Positions 18,164 through 28,485 of a stretch of DNA of 64,000 bases are shown here, one piece after another. The notes beneath the pieces were generated by a model that had not been told where the DNA came from, ran no database searches, and saw nothing but the letters and a program-made list of their open reading frames with translations. Origin of the DNA: Rhabditoides inermis (taxonomy: Eukaryota; Nematoda; Chromadorea; Rhabditida; Rhabditidae); the NCBI GenBank assembly GCA_963966185.1, contig CAWZYM010000077.1:30001-94000 (forward strand). Reading direction: 5' to 3'. Made by a program: the position numbers and the translations under genes. Positions within the stretch are counted from its first letter, which is position 1; every line of letters begins with the position of its first letter.

Positions 18164-19070
18164 ATGCATCCTCCTCTGCCCCTGCTCCTTCTCCTTCTCC
18201 TTCTCCTTCTCCTTCTCCCCTGCTCCTTCTCCCTCAAGATTCTCGTATACAATCCTCTGTTCGCAGTGAGTCATGTGAGGACAATGAACAAGATAGCAGA
18301 GACACTGGTCGACTATGGACACGATGTGGTGAGTGATCAGCTGATAACAACAGTGATCAGCTGACTGATCAGCTGACTGCAGGTGGAATTGATGCCAGCG
18401 ACGAATACATTGGTTCGACCCCCGAAAGGCGACAAAACAAGGAGGATACTGGTTGACAATGCTCCCACTAACAGCACTGATTCCATCTCATTGGATGAGT
18501 TCATAGAGCAGGTGAGGGCACTGTCCTGTCGCTGATTACTGTAGTTTATCAGTTCACTTTCTCTGTTAAGGTAGCGCACGATTCCTGGCGTCAGGACTTC
18601 TCCCCGTTGTCTGTTCTGGCATGGGGCAGATTTCACGTACAGAACGCAGAACAGTGCCTATGTGAGCATATTTTTTCCATAACACCCTGCGCGGAAGCGC
18701 CGGTTGGTTTGTTTTAGTACCATACGTACCTTTTTCGTCTCTTGCTCTCTCACACGCATACTTTCCTAGTCCAGTCACACTCACCCGCCCCGGTCTGATG
18801 GATCGACTTCGAGAGGAGAAATTCGACTTTGCCATTTCGGAGGCATTCGAACACTGCGGATTCGGTAAATGGGACTCTATTCTAGAAAAAAAACCAAATC
18901 AAATTTCATGTTTTCACAACGCGATTCCAGCGATTTTCTACCATCTGGGAATCAAGAAATATGCGACAGCAATGACGACTGGAAAGGTGGAGTTCATAGA
19001 TGACGTCATTGGGGTACCAAGTGCACTCAGCCACGTACCAGGTAGACTCCCCACACCCCTCTCTCTCCCT

Positions 19071-19117
<47 letters not shown>

Positions 19118-19510
19118 TTTCTCTCGCTCGCTCGCAGCGATCTCTTTAAGGTCTTCTCTCGTTTTCTTCATCCTCTATGACTTTCTACCAAAGAGTGGGA
19201 AACGTCATTTCAAAGTGGCTATATGAGTGTTGTATTGGAGTGAAAAACCTTATTTTGAACAAGTTATACACAACGTCATCCCAAACTGCCCCGATATCAA
19301 GGTGAGTTTCTTTCCCTCTCTTCCTCTTCCTCCCTCCTTCCCTCCCTCCCTCCCCCCTCTCCCCTATTTCTACTTTCATTTCTAGGACCTCATCTCCCGT
19401 TCGTCTCTCATCTTTACCAATGACGATCCTCTTTTGGACTTTCCTCGACCCACTCTATTCAAAGTCGTCCCCATTGGAGGAATATCAGTACCCGCCAACA
19501 CTGGGGCTAA

Positions 19511-20250
19511 CACGGGCAGCCCATGCACTTGTGGTGGCGGATTTTGATGCAATTAAGCACCTATACACAACTTTTTACGCTGAATCCGAATATGACCCTA
19601 ACTTTTCCAAAAAAACACTTTGAAAAGGATTTGGACACGCACCGAATAGACTACCCTTGAAAACGACCGGTAAAACAACAGCGGCGTGGCGGGATGGTTA
19701 GTGAGTTAGGAAATCGGAAATGACGGTCGGCGGTTCTATCCTCGCCGCTGCCATTTTTTTTGCCGTACAGATTCTCGAAAGCAAACTCAACACTGTTTAT
19801 TGTAATCTTGTTAAAACGATGTTTTTGCATAACCATACAATTTAAGCAATAGAAGTTTTCGCATTTTGGGCATTTTATCAATGAGGCTGTAGGGCACGCT
19901 TGACATTTGACATTCCAGTTTCTTTGAAACAATATTCGGTCGGAGTCACGAACTTCGAAAGGTGATTATCCACTTATCCAGACATCTACTGCAACTGCAA
20001 AAACTACTGGCAGCGGCGAGGATAGAACCGCCGACCGTCATTTCCGATTTCCTAACTCACTAACCATTCCGCCACGCCGCTGTTGTTTTACCGGTCGTTT
20101 TCAAGGGTAGTCTATTCGGTGCGTGTCCAAATCCTTTTCAAAGTGCTATTTTGGAAAAGTTAGGGTCATATTCGGATTCAGCGTGAAAAGTTGTGTATAG
20201 GTGCTTAATTGCATCAAAATCCGCCACCACAAGTGCATGGGCTGCCCGTG
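19511..20250 (-). mobile_element. 740-bp DNA transposon with 243-bp terminal inverted repeats
   Basis: The ends are CACGGGCAGCCCATGC and its complement. The arms 19511-19753 and 20008-20250 are complementary with only a few mismatches. A TAA target duplication flanks it (19508-19510, 20251-20253), and the paralogous UGT exon on the minus strand keeps the single uninterrupted TAA (near 22910). The 254-bp core holds, on the minus strand, the end of a Cys-rich frame (KCQACPTASLIKC, CPKCENFYCLNCM), likely the tail of a lost transposase. Three-base TAA duplication fits PIF/Harbinger-like or CACTA-like elements, and a CAC terminus favours the latter; the superfamily is uncertain. The copy is non-autonomous. 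Confidence 0.88.
19680..19753 (+). other. tRNA-like sequence inside the transposon arm
   Basis: 74 nt begin AGCGGCG and end CGCCGCT-G-CCA: a perfect 7-bp acceptor stem, a discriminator base and an encoded CCA. Inside are A-box-like TGGCGGGATGG and B-box-like GGTTCTATCC at tRNA spacing, and TTTTTTTT follows at once, as in a Pol III terminator. The anticodon and T stems do not pair well, so it is not a working tRNA. It is present in both arms in opposite orientation, and a more diverged version occurs near 8795-8875. Confidence 0.5.
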
Positions 20251-20507
20251 TAAGCCGGATGAGGTAGAAAGAGAGGGGGAGAGAGAGGGAGGGGGAGAGA
20301 GGGAGAGAGCGGGAGGGAGAGGGAGTGGAAGAGAGAGAAAGAGAGAGAGAGGCAGGGAGAGAGAGAGAGAGAGAGCGAATAAGACATGTTACAGGAATGG
20401 GACTCTCTCCTCTCGCTGCGTCCGCAAACTGTGTTCATTTCATTCGGAACTATCTGCCTATCGCGACTGATGCCAGATGAATACAAGGTGGAGAGAGAGA
20501 GGGAGAA

Positions 20508-20541
<34 letters not shown>

Positions 20542-20756
20542 GAGTGAGAGAGAGAGGGAGAGAGAGGGAGAGAGATCAGTATGACTCAGTACCATTTACG
20601 CAGCCTTACTCGAAACTTTCACTCGCTTTCCGAATGTGACGTTCATTTGGAAATACGAGAGACCAGAAGAGAATCCAGCAAAGGGAATAGACAATGTGGT
20701 GGTGAAGAAATGGGTGCCCCAGCCAGCACTCCTAGGTGAGTCTCTCTCTCTCTTCC

Positions 20757-20789
<33 letters not shown>

Positions 20790-21709
20790 CCCTCTCTCTC
20801 TGTGTCACCTCTCCCTCTCTCTAGGCGACCCCCGTCTCTCTGCCTTCATCACTCACGGAGGCATGGGCTCTACACAGGAAGCTGTTCTCAGAGGAGTACC
20901 AATTGTTGTCGTTCCCATATTTGCTGATCAGTTCAGGAATGCTAAGTGAGTTGTTGATGACATGATATGAGTATGTAATGTTTCTATCGTTCCTTTCTAG
21001 AATGATGGAACGTGCGGGATCTGCAGTATTTCTGGAGAAGAAAGAAATGGCGTATGCAGACAAAACAGATACATCATTTCGGTCGATTCTGGAAGATGAT
21101 AGGTAAAAATTGAAGGGGAGAGTTGAGGTCGAGTGAGTACATTCGTTTCATTCAGGTTCAAGCAGCGAGCCCGTCATCTTTCTTCCATGATTGCCTCTCG
21201 GCCGTTCACTGTAAAGGACCTTCTTGTCCGAAACGTGGAGTTCGCAGCAACATATGGTCCCCTTGATATGATGGACCCGAAAGAAGCCCGGCAACTCAAC
21301 TACATACAGTACCATCTACTGGATGCGTATGCTCTATTTGGAACGTTCTTCCTTGGATCTCTTTTAGTTGTATACAAAACTGCCAGAATTCTGTTTTCTT
21401 TTGTGCAAACGAGTTCCTCTAAAGCCAAACTACAATAGCTTGATTTTATGTTCATTTGTTTTTACGTAATAGTTGCCTTCACATGTATTGCTTGCGAATC
21501 ATTTTGTTAAAAAAAAAGTAATTGTAGTGTGTTTTGATCACCATATTCATATTAAATCTCTGTTGTTTGGTTCATACATAGGAATTCCAGCAGTTGTTGA
21601 TGTCTGTGTTATAAATTGCGATTGAATCATGATATTAAGTAGAACACAAACACTTTATCAACAATTCATATTACATGTACTGTACAATGAAAGTTTCGAT
21701 TTTTTTTTA

Positions 21710-23408
21710 AATTCAGTTAGTTTTGATCTTGAATAATCGAACTTTAATTAAGCGAGAGAATGCAAAGCGGAGAGATTTGTAGGCAATGAATAGAGATGCA
21801 AAGAAGACAGCAGCAAACAGAGCATACACATCCAATAGATGGTACTGTATGTAGTTGAGTTGCCGGGCTTCTTTCGGGTCCATCATATCAAGGGGACCAT
21901 ATGTTGCTGCGAACTCCACGTTTCGGACAAGAAGGTCCTTTACAGTGAACGGCCGAGAGGCAATCATGGAAGAAAGATGACGGGCTCGTTGCTTGAACCT
22001 GAATGAAACGAATGTACTCACTCGACCTCAACTCTCCCCTTCAAGTTTTACCTATCATCTTTCAGAATCGACCGAATTGATGTCTCTATTTTGTCTGCAT
22101 ACGCCATTTCTTTCTTCTCCAGAAATACTGCAGATCCCGCACGTTCCATCATTCTAGAAAGGAACGATAGAAACATTACATACTCATATCATGTCATCAA
22201 CAACTCACTTAGCATTCCTGAACTGATCAGCAAATATGGGAACGACAACAATTGGCACTCCTCTGAGAACAGCTTCCTGTGTAGAGCCCATGCCTCCGTG
22301 AGTGACGAAGGCAGAGAGACGGGGGTCGCCTAGAGAGAGGAAGAGGTGACACAGAGAGAGAGAGGGAGGGAGGGGGAGAGAGGGAGGGAGGGAGGGAGAG
22401 AGAGGGAGAGAGGGAGGGAGGGAGGGAGAGAGACTCACCTAGGAGTGCTGGCTGGGGCACCCATTTCTTCACCACCACATTGTCTATTCCTTTTGCTGGA
22501 TTCTCTTCTGGTCTCTCGTATTTCCAAATGAACGTCACATTCGGAAAGCGAGTGAAAGTTTCGAGTAGGGCTGCCTAAATGGTGTTGAATCATACTCATC
22601 TTTCTCCTTCTCTCTCCCTCTCTCTCCCTCTCTCTCCCTCTCTCATTCTCACTCTCATTCTCTCTCTCTCTCTTTCTCCCTTCCTCTCTCCACCTTGTAT
22701 TCATCTGGCATGAGTCGCGATAGGCAGATGGTACCGAATGAAATGAACACAGTTTGCGGACGCAGCGAGAGGAGAGAGTCCCATTCCTGTAACATGTCTT
22801 ATACTCTCTCTTCCTCCTTCTCTCCCTCCCTCTTTCTCTCTCTCCCTGCTTCTTTCCCTCCCTCTCTCTTTCCTCCCCTCTCTTTCTACCTCATCCAGCT
22901 TAGCCCCAGTGTTGGCGGGTACTGATATTCCTCCAATGGGGACGACTTTGAATAGAGTGGGTCGAGGAAAGTCCAAAAGAGGATCGTCATTGGTAAAGAC
23001 GAGAGACGAACGGGAGATGAGGTCCTGGAAACGAAAGTAGAAATGGGGGGAGAGAGAAAGAGAGGGAGGGAGAGAGAGAGAGAGAGAGAGGGGGGGAGTT
23101 TCACCGTGGTGTGAGGACAATCAGGAACAGCCTTGCGGACGGCAGCATCGAATATCGGCTTCGCCTCCGCAGTCAAATAGTCAAACGACCACTTGGAGAT
23201 CATGTTATCAAGACGCTGAGAGAAGGTCATCGAGGGAGACGAGTAGGAGAAGGCACCTGATGAGGTAGGTTGAGATAGAGATAGAGGGGGGGGGGAGACA
23301 AAGAGAGAAAGAGGGGAGGAAGAGGGGAGGAAGAGGGGAAGAGGGAGGAGGAGGGTGTTGTGACTGTAGACAAGACCAAACATGTTCTACCATCCAAATA
23401 TGTCAGAC

Positions 23409-23455
<47 letters not shown>

Positions 23456-24356
23456 TACCTGGTACGTAGCTGAGTGCGTTCGGCACTCCAATCACACTAT
23501 CCAGGAACTCAGTCATCCCCGTTGTCATAGCCGTTGCGTATTTCTTGATTCCGACATGATGGAAGATGACTGCAATCACGTTATCAAATAATCAAATCAG
23601 CAAGAGTACATTGCCACTACATTGTTTGTCTCTCTCACTTACCGTATCCGCAGTGTTCGAATGCCTCCGAAATGGCAAAGTCGAATTTCTCCTCTCGAAG
23701 TCGATCCATCAGACCGGGGCGAGTGAGTGTGACTGGACTAGGAAAGTATGCGTGTGAGAGAGCAAGAGACGAAAAAGGTACGTATGGTACTAAAACAAAT
23801 CAACCGGCGCTTCCGCGCAGGTTGTCATGGAAAAAAGCTCACATAGGCACTGTTCAGCGTTCTGTACGTGAAATCTGCCCCATGCCAGAACAGACAACGG
23901 GGAGAAGTCCTGACGCCAGGAATCGTGCGCTACCTAAACAGAGAAAGTGAACTGATGAACTACAGTAATCAGCGACAGGACAGTGCCCTCACCTGCTCTA
24001 TGAACTCATCCAATGAGATGGAATCAGTGCTGTTAGTGGGAGCATTGTCAACCAGTATCCTCCTTGTTTTGTCGCCTTTCGGGGGTAGAACCAACGTGTT
24101 CGTCGCTGGCATCAATTCCACCTGCAATCAGCTGATCAGTCAGCTGATCACTGATCAGTTGTTATCAGCTGATCACTCACCACATCGTGTCCATAGTCGA
24201 CCAGTGTCTCTGCTATCTTGTTCATTGTCCTCACATGACTCACTGCGAACAGAGGATTGTATACGAGAATCTTGAGGGAGAAGGAGCAGGGGAGAAGGAG
24301 AAGGAGAAGGAGCAGGAGCAGGAGCAGGGGCAGAGGAGGATGCATCTCCTGAAAGA
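21710..24356 (-). repeat. Right arm of the inverted UGT duplication
   Basis: Tail-to-tail partner of 18153-21440, with about 270 bp of unique spacer between. The spacer is AT-rich and holds the two 3' UTRs. C-terminal tails after the membrane helix differ between copies, so the duplication boundary or a conversion tract ends there. Confidence 0.85.
21713..24345 (-). CDS. UDP-glucuronosyl/UDP-glucosyltransferase, intact copy
   Basis: A type I ER membrane enzyme that transfers sugar from a UDP-sugar to small lipophilic acceptors (detoxification). The start ATG at 24343-24345 lies three bases after TTCTTTCAG, a probable trans-splice site. The signal peptide [19 protein letters not shown] is encoded by a CTCCTT/CTCCTG microsatellite. 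The acceptor-side His sits in FAVSHVRTMNK. Later blocks are GVPNALSYVP, FISFGT, KKWVPQPALL, then the UDP-binding signature THGGMGSTQEAVLRG and PIFADQFRNAK. A membrane helix near the C-terminus (ALFAAVFFASLFIAYKSL) is followed by a short basic tail ending KIKTN. All exons join in phase and no lesion is seen. It faces a broken inverted copy. Confidence 0.92.
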
Positions 24357-24986
24357 ACATTCTACTATCACCACATGTTAACAGTCGGAAGAAAACAAAA
24401 TGACTGCCGGCTGATTGCCATTCACATTCACAAATGGCGTTCTAATATGTGAAGAGTTGTGGTGTAGTGTGGGTTATATAGTATACTAGTAGAAACAGGT
24501 TGGGAGGAGAGATCACACATTAATGGACACACATTAACTGAAATGACAAAAACAAAGTGGTTAGTGCAGAAACATAAACCACACTGTAGACATCACAGTT
24601 GTGACCTCTTGTAATACTCACAACCTACGTTCTACAACCTACAACAATATCGGTGCACTGTGAGGATGATATACGATATCCGGTTTCGGTGATTAGTACT
24701 ATTTCTGATTACATGATATTAACACCAAGTGACAATGTTTTGAATGATGATCACTGATCTCACTGATAACAGAATGATACACAGTTCGCTTACAATCTTT
24801 CAATATTCTTCATATCACGAGTGACACACTCAATACAATACTCTCTCGCACACATAATAACACACATTAACAACACTATGCACAATAGAGGAAGACACAT
24901 ATGGCTGGCGAAGGGAGGGGTGGAATGAGATTCGAGATGGGCACGCGAGAGTGCCGGGTTGAGCGGGGGCAGGACGGCGTCCTCAT
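24346..24986. other. Intergenic, no gene seen
   Basis: AT-rich sequence between the UGT start and the cuticlin stop; no exon or RNA gene recognised. It probably contains the UGT promoter. Confidence 0.45.
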
Positions 24987-25175
24987 CTAGACGTATCGAC
25001 TCCTGTCGAAGTCGCGCATGAATTCATTCAATCGAGGATCGTGTCGCGCCAGCTGTGGAGAAGTGGGGGAAGTGAGGTCGGAGACGGACGAGCGGAGCGA
25101 CGGACGCGCCTCCGACACACCACTCTCGGGGTCCGTCAGGTGGTCCACGGGAGAGCGCACGTACCTGAAGACGAG

Positions 25176-25220
<45 letters not shown>

Positions 25221-25666
25221 CTAGCCAGTGCCACAGTGCCAGCGATAGCCACGAGAGTGGCAATAGCGAGTATGGGAGCGGCCTGGGAGTGAGCGAACTC
25301 GGCCAGTTGACGCTGAAATCATTGCCATAAAAACGATTGTATTGCATTACGAGTATGAAATGTGAAATATCAAAATCTGATTCTCACATGCATGTCTGAG
25401 TCTCCGACGCCTGCCATGGCTACTCTGGCGGACACGGCTGATGTGAGAGCGGGCATCGAAGACTGCCCCGTCGAGCGACGAGACACCAGAAGGTCCGTCG
25501 AGTTGCCCGCGCACATCGGCGGCTGGATGGAAAGAGTGGGCGTGGTCAGGGTGGGCGGGGCTTACCGTGACGCCCTCGCAACCGTCGCCGTCGCGAGTGC
25601 AGAGCGACAACTTGCACACAAACTTCAGAGAGTTGCTGTCGGTGAAAGCGAAAGCCTAAAAGAGAC

Positions 25667-25726
<60 letters not shown>

Positions 25727-26093
25727 GTAGAGAGAGAAGGGGAGAGAGGTCATTACGGTAGAAGTGGCAACTGCGGACAGCTTATCCTCCGAGTAGGACG
25801 GATCGGTGAGGACAGAGAGATCAGAAGAACATCTGAAAAATATTTTTTTTAAAAATCGCACAGCAGTTCATACTTCTCCTTACCCTCTGGAGTCAATAAT
25901 AGGGAACTTCTGCTCAACGTCATCGCTGGCGAAGCAGTTGTGGATCTGCATTCCGTAGACGTCGTTGGCTTCTGAAGATGGAAGCTCTCTCCTCAATCCT
26001 TCCCCCTTATCCGTCCTTCTCTCTCCCCCTCCCTCTCATCTCCCTCCCTCCCTCCCCCTTCCCTCCCCCTTCTCTCTCTCTTTCTCCCCCTCT

Positions 26094-26135
<42 letters not shown>

Positions 26136-28449
26136 CCTCTCCTCCGTCGCAGTCCCATCGATGGAACACTGTCTGTCCGAGGGTGGCCTTGGTGGCGACG
26201 GGTCCATTGGGACTGCCCTTCCTGATCGAATACACGCAGGAGGGAGGAATGGAGGAGAGAGAGATCGTCTCACCGATCATCACTTCCACACTGAAAAAAG
26301 GTCGTTCATCCCTATTCTCTCTCCCTCTCCTCTCTCTCCCTCTCTCTCTCCCTCCCTCTCTCTTTCTTCTCCCTCTCCCTTCTCCCCTACCCCTGTCTGT
26401 CTATGTCGAGGTTTGTCTGCAGCTCGCTCTCTGCGGGCACCTCTCCCACGAAACACTGCAGGAGGAACGCCCTGTCGAGGCCAGTGACGATAGAGTGGTG
26501 GTGGAGCAGAGAGAGCACCTGCAATGGTAACGTCAACATGTTATTGACTTTTTTCTGCCCAATTTACCAAACACTATCTTCAATTTGAACCCTTTACTTT
26601 GATCCCTTCGCAACATAGGGATGTACTCACGACAGAAGAGTTTCTTCCGGGCGGGTTGCTGGATTGGATGGTGTTGACACCGCATTCTGCCGCATCGATC
26701 GGGAATTCGATAACCCGAGAACCGACGCCCGGCACAGAGACGATGTCCTGCAAGCATCAGAGTCAATCTATATCCTATCCTCAACCTAGTAGAGTTTAGT
26801 ACCACACATTTCGTGTTCAGTTGTATTGCCAGATGTAGATGTCTTTCCATAATTTTTTCATAACGACGTCATAATCATTACATACATACGTCGATATTTT
26901 ATAATAATAATCACGTCATTATTCCCACCTTCTTGCACTTGTCGTCCTTCTGTCCCTTCACCTGTGCAACGCCGTGGAACTCGTTCGGCACCGTTATGTG
27001 TACCTGAAAGGGGCGGGGTCGGGTGGGCGGAGCTAATGGATCCCACCTTGAACCCATGCGGGCTGCAGCTCATCTGCACCGCGCCGTCCATGTCGTGCTT
27101 GCCGGCACCCGTGGGCGTGACCGCAGTGGGCGGGGCTTCAGGGCGGAGGGAGGAGAAGGCGGACTCATCCGGACTCTCTTCCAGAGTGGAAGTGGCAGGG
27201 ACGACTTCCTCGGTGGTTGCCTCTTCTTCAGCTGTGTTCGAGATCTCGGTGATCGAATCCTCCGTCATAGTAGACTCATCCATCGTGGGAACTGGAAACT
27301 GTACTATTTGAAATCGTACGGTTAAAATCATCCTGTATCATGTAGAACTCACCGTTGTGCGGGTCATTGTCGTTGCTCTCTACGACATTCGGACTGGTCT
27401 CATCGGTTCCCTGACTGGGCTGACTGGGCTGACTGGGCTGAGTTGGATGGGCAGCCACCGGCTGGACGGGCGACTCGTCCCCTATCCTGTCTGCCAGCTT
27501 CTGTGGCAGAGTGTGCATCGCGTGCACTCCAGACTCCAGTCGGAACGAGTTCCCATTGCCCGTCAGATCAGCCAGCGAAGCCTTGTCCGCATCCAACGAA
27601 GAGATCACCAACACCGTGGCATTCGGAGAGTGCGCCAACTAGAATGACGTCATGCTGACATCTAGATGACGACATAGTATACGTACCTGTATGGGCACCT
27701 GCACCTTGTCGGCACTCTCCCCGTCAGTGAGGAGGACGATCACATTGGGTGCATCGGGGCGGTCTCCCCTCCGACGGGTGAACGCGTGCTGCGAGGAGCG
27801 CTCCAGAGCACGACCAAGCATCGCGTCGCCCTGCGAAGAAAGAATGACGTCACTGATAAGAATGATACAATGAATGATGAGAAGGATGGTAAGCCGATAA
27901 AGTGATGGAATGATTTAGAAAATTATATATAAAGAATGATGAAGAATGGTAAGCTATGACGTCACCGATGACATCACCCCACCTGCATGTACTGAGTGTC
28001 CTTGATGTCATCTATGAGATGTTGCTTGCAGTTGTGTCGTCGGAGTGAGAACTCGAGGTATGGATCAGTGTTGAACTGCACAAGGGACACCTGAATCAAA
28101 TATGTTACTTACACGTACATAAGTAAAAACAACACAGAGACAGACTTACACTTCATGACAAATCATCACATGATACTACATTGTGCTTGCACGTCGAAGA
28201 TCAGAAGTGTATTTTCGATGTTTGTCGTGTTCGGACACTGACCTGTACCCCGTCGGGTCCGATGTTTCCGAACTGCTGGACAGTGTCCTGCATGAGTTGG
28301 ATCGAGTGGTCGAACTTCTCCCGAGAGAAGGCGGAAGATGAGTCGAGGAGGAAGAGGACGTCGATGCGGCGAGTGTCCGACAGGTTGGCGGGGGTCGGGC
28401 ACGGCTCTGCAAGGGAGAGGGGTGAGAGAGAGGGAGGGAGGGAGGGAGG

Positions 28450-28485
<36 letters not shown>

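Larger units (their letters stand above)
18164..21438 (+). pseudogene. UDP-glycosyltransferase, broken copy (plus arm of the palindrome)
   Basis: Closely parallels the minus-strand UGT at 21713-24345 exon by exon: signal peptide with a Leu run, FAVSHVRTMNKIAETL with the catalytic His, the donor-binding signature THGGMGSTQEAVLRG then PIFADQFRNAK, and a C-terminal membrane helix followed by a Lys-ending tail. Three lesions are visible. First, a frame change near 19243-19254 inside the exon whose tail should read FEQVIHNVIPNCPDIK. Second, a 740-bp transposon inserted in an exon codon at 19511. Third, the acceptor at 20598-20599 is AC where the sister copy has AG; use of the next AG would shift the frame to a stop. 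The 5' and 3' exons remain open. It is most likely a pseudogene, although an unsequenced intact allele is possible. Confidence 0.88.
18153..21440 (+). repeat. Left arm of the inverted UGT duplication
   Basis: From the TTCTTTCAG before the start codon to the C-terminal exon this arm is the reverse complement of 21710-24356, exons and part of the introns included, apart from the transposon. Identity is near complete in the last five exons. It is clearly lower in the exon pair at 18930-19310, where the two copies differ at many codons, which suggests patchy gene conversion. Confidence 0.85.

Noticed and set aside
19651..19932. Independent Cys-rich gene on the minus strand
   Set aside because: The frame lies within the transposon and runs into its terminal repeat; best read as a transposase remnant.
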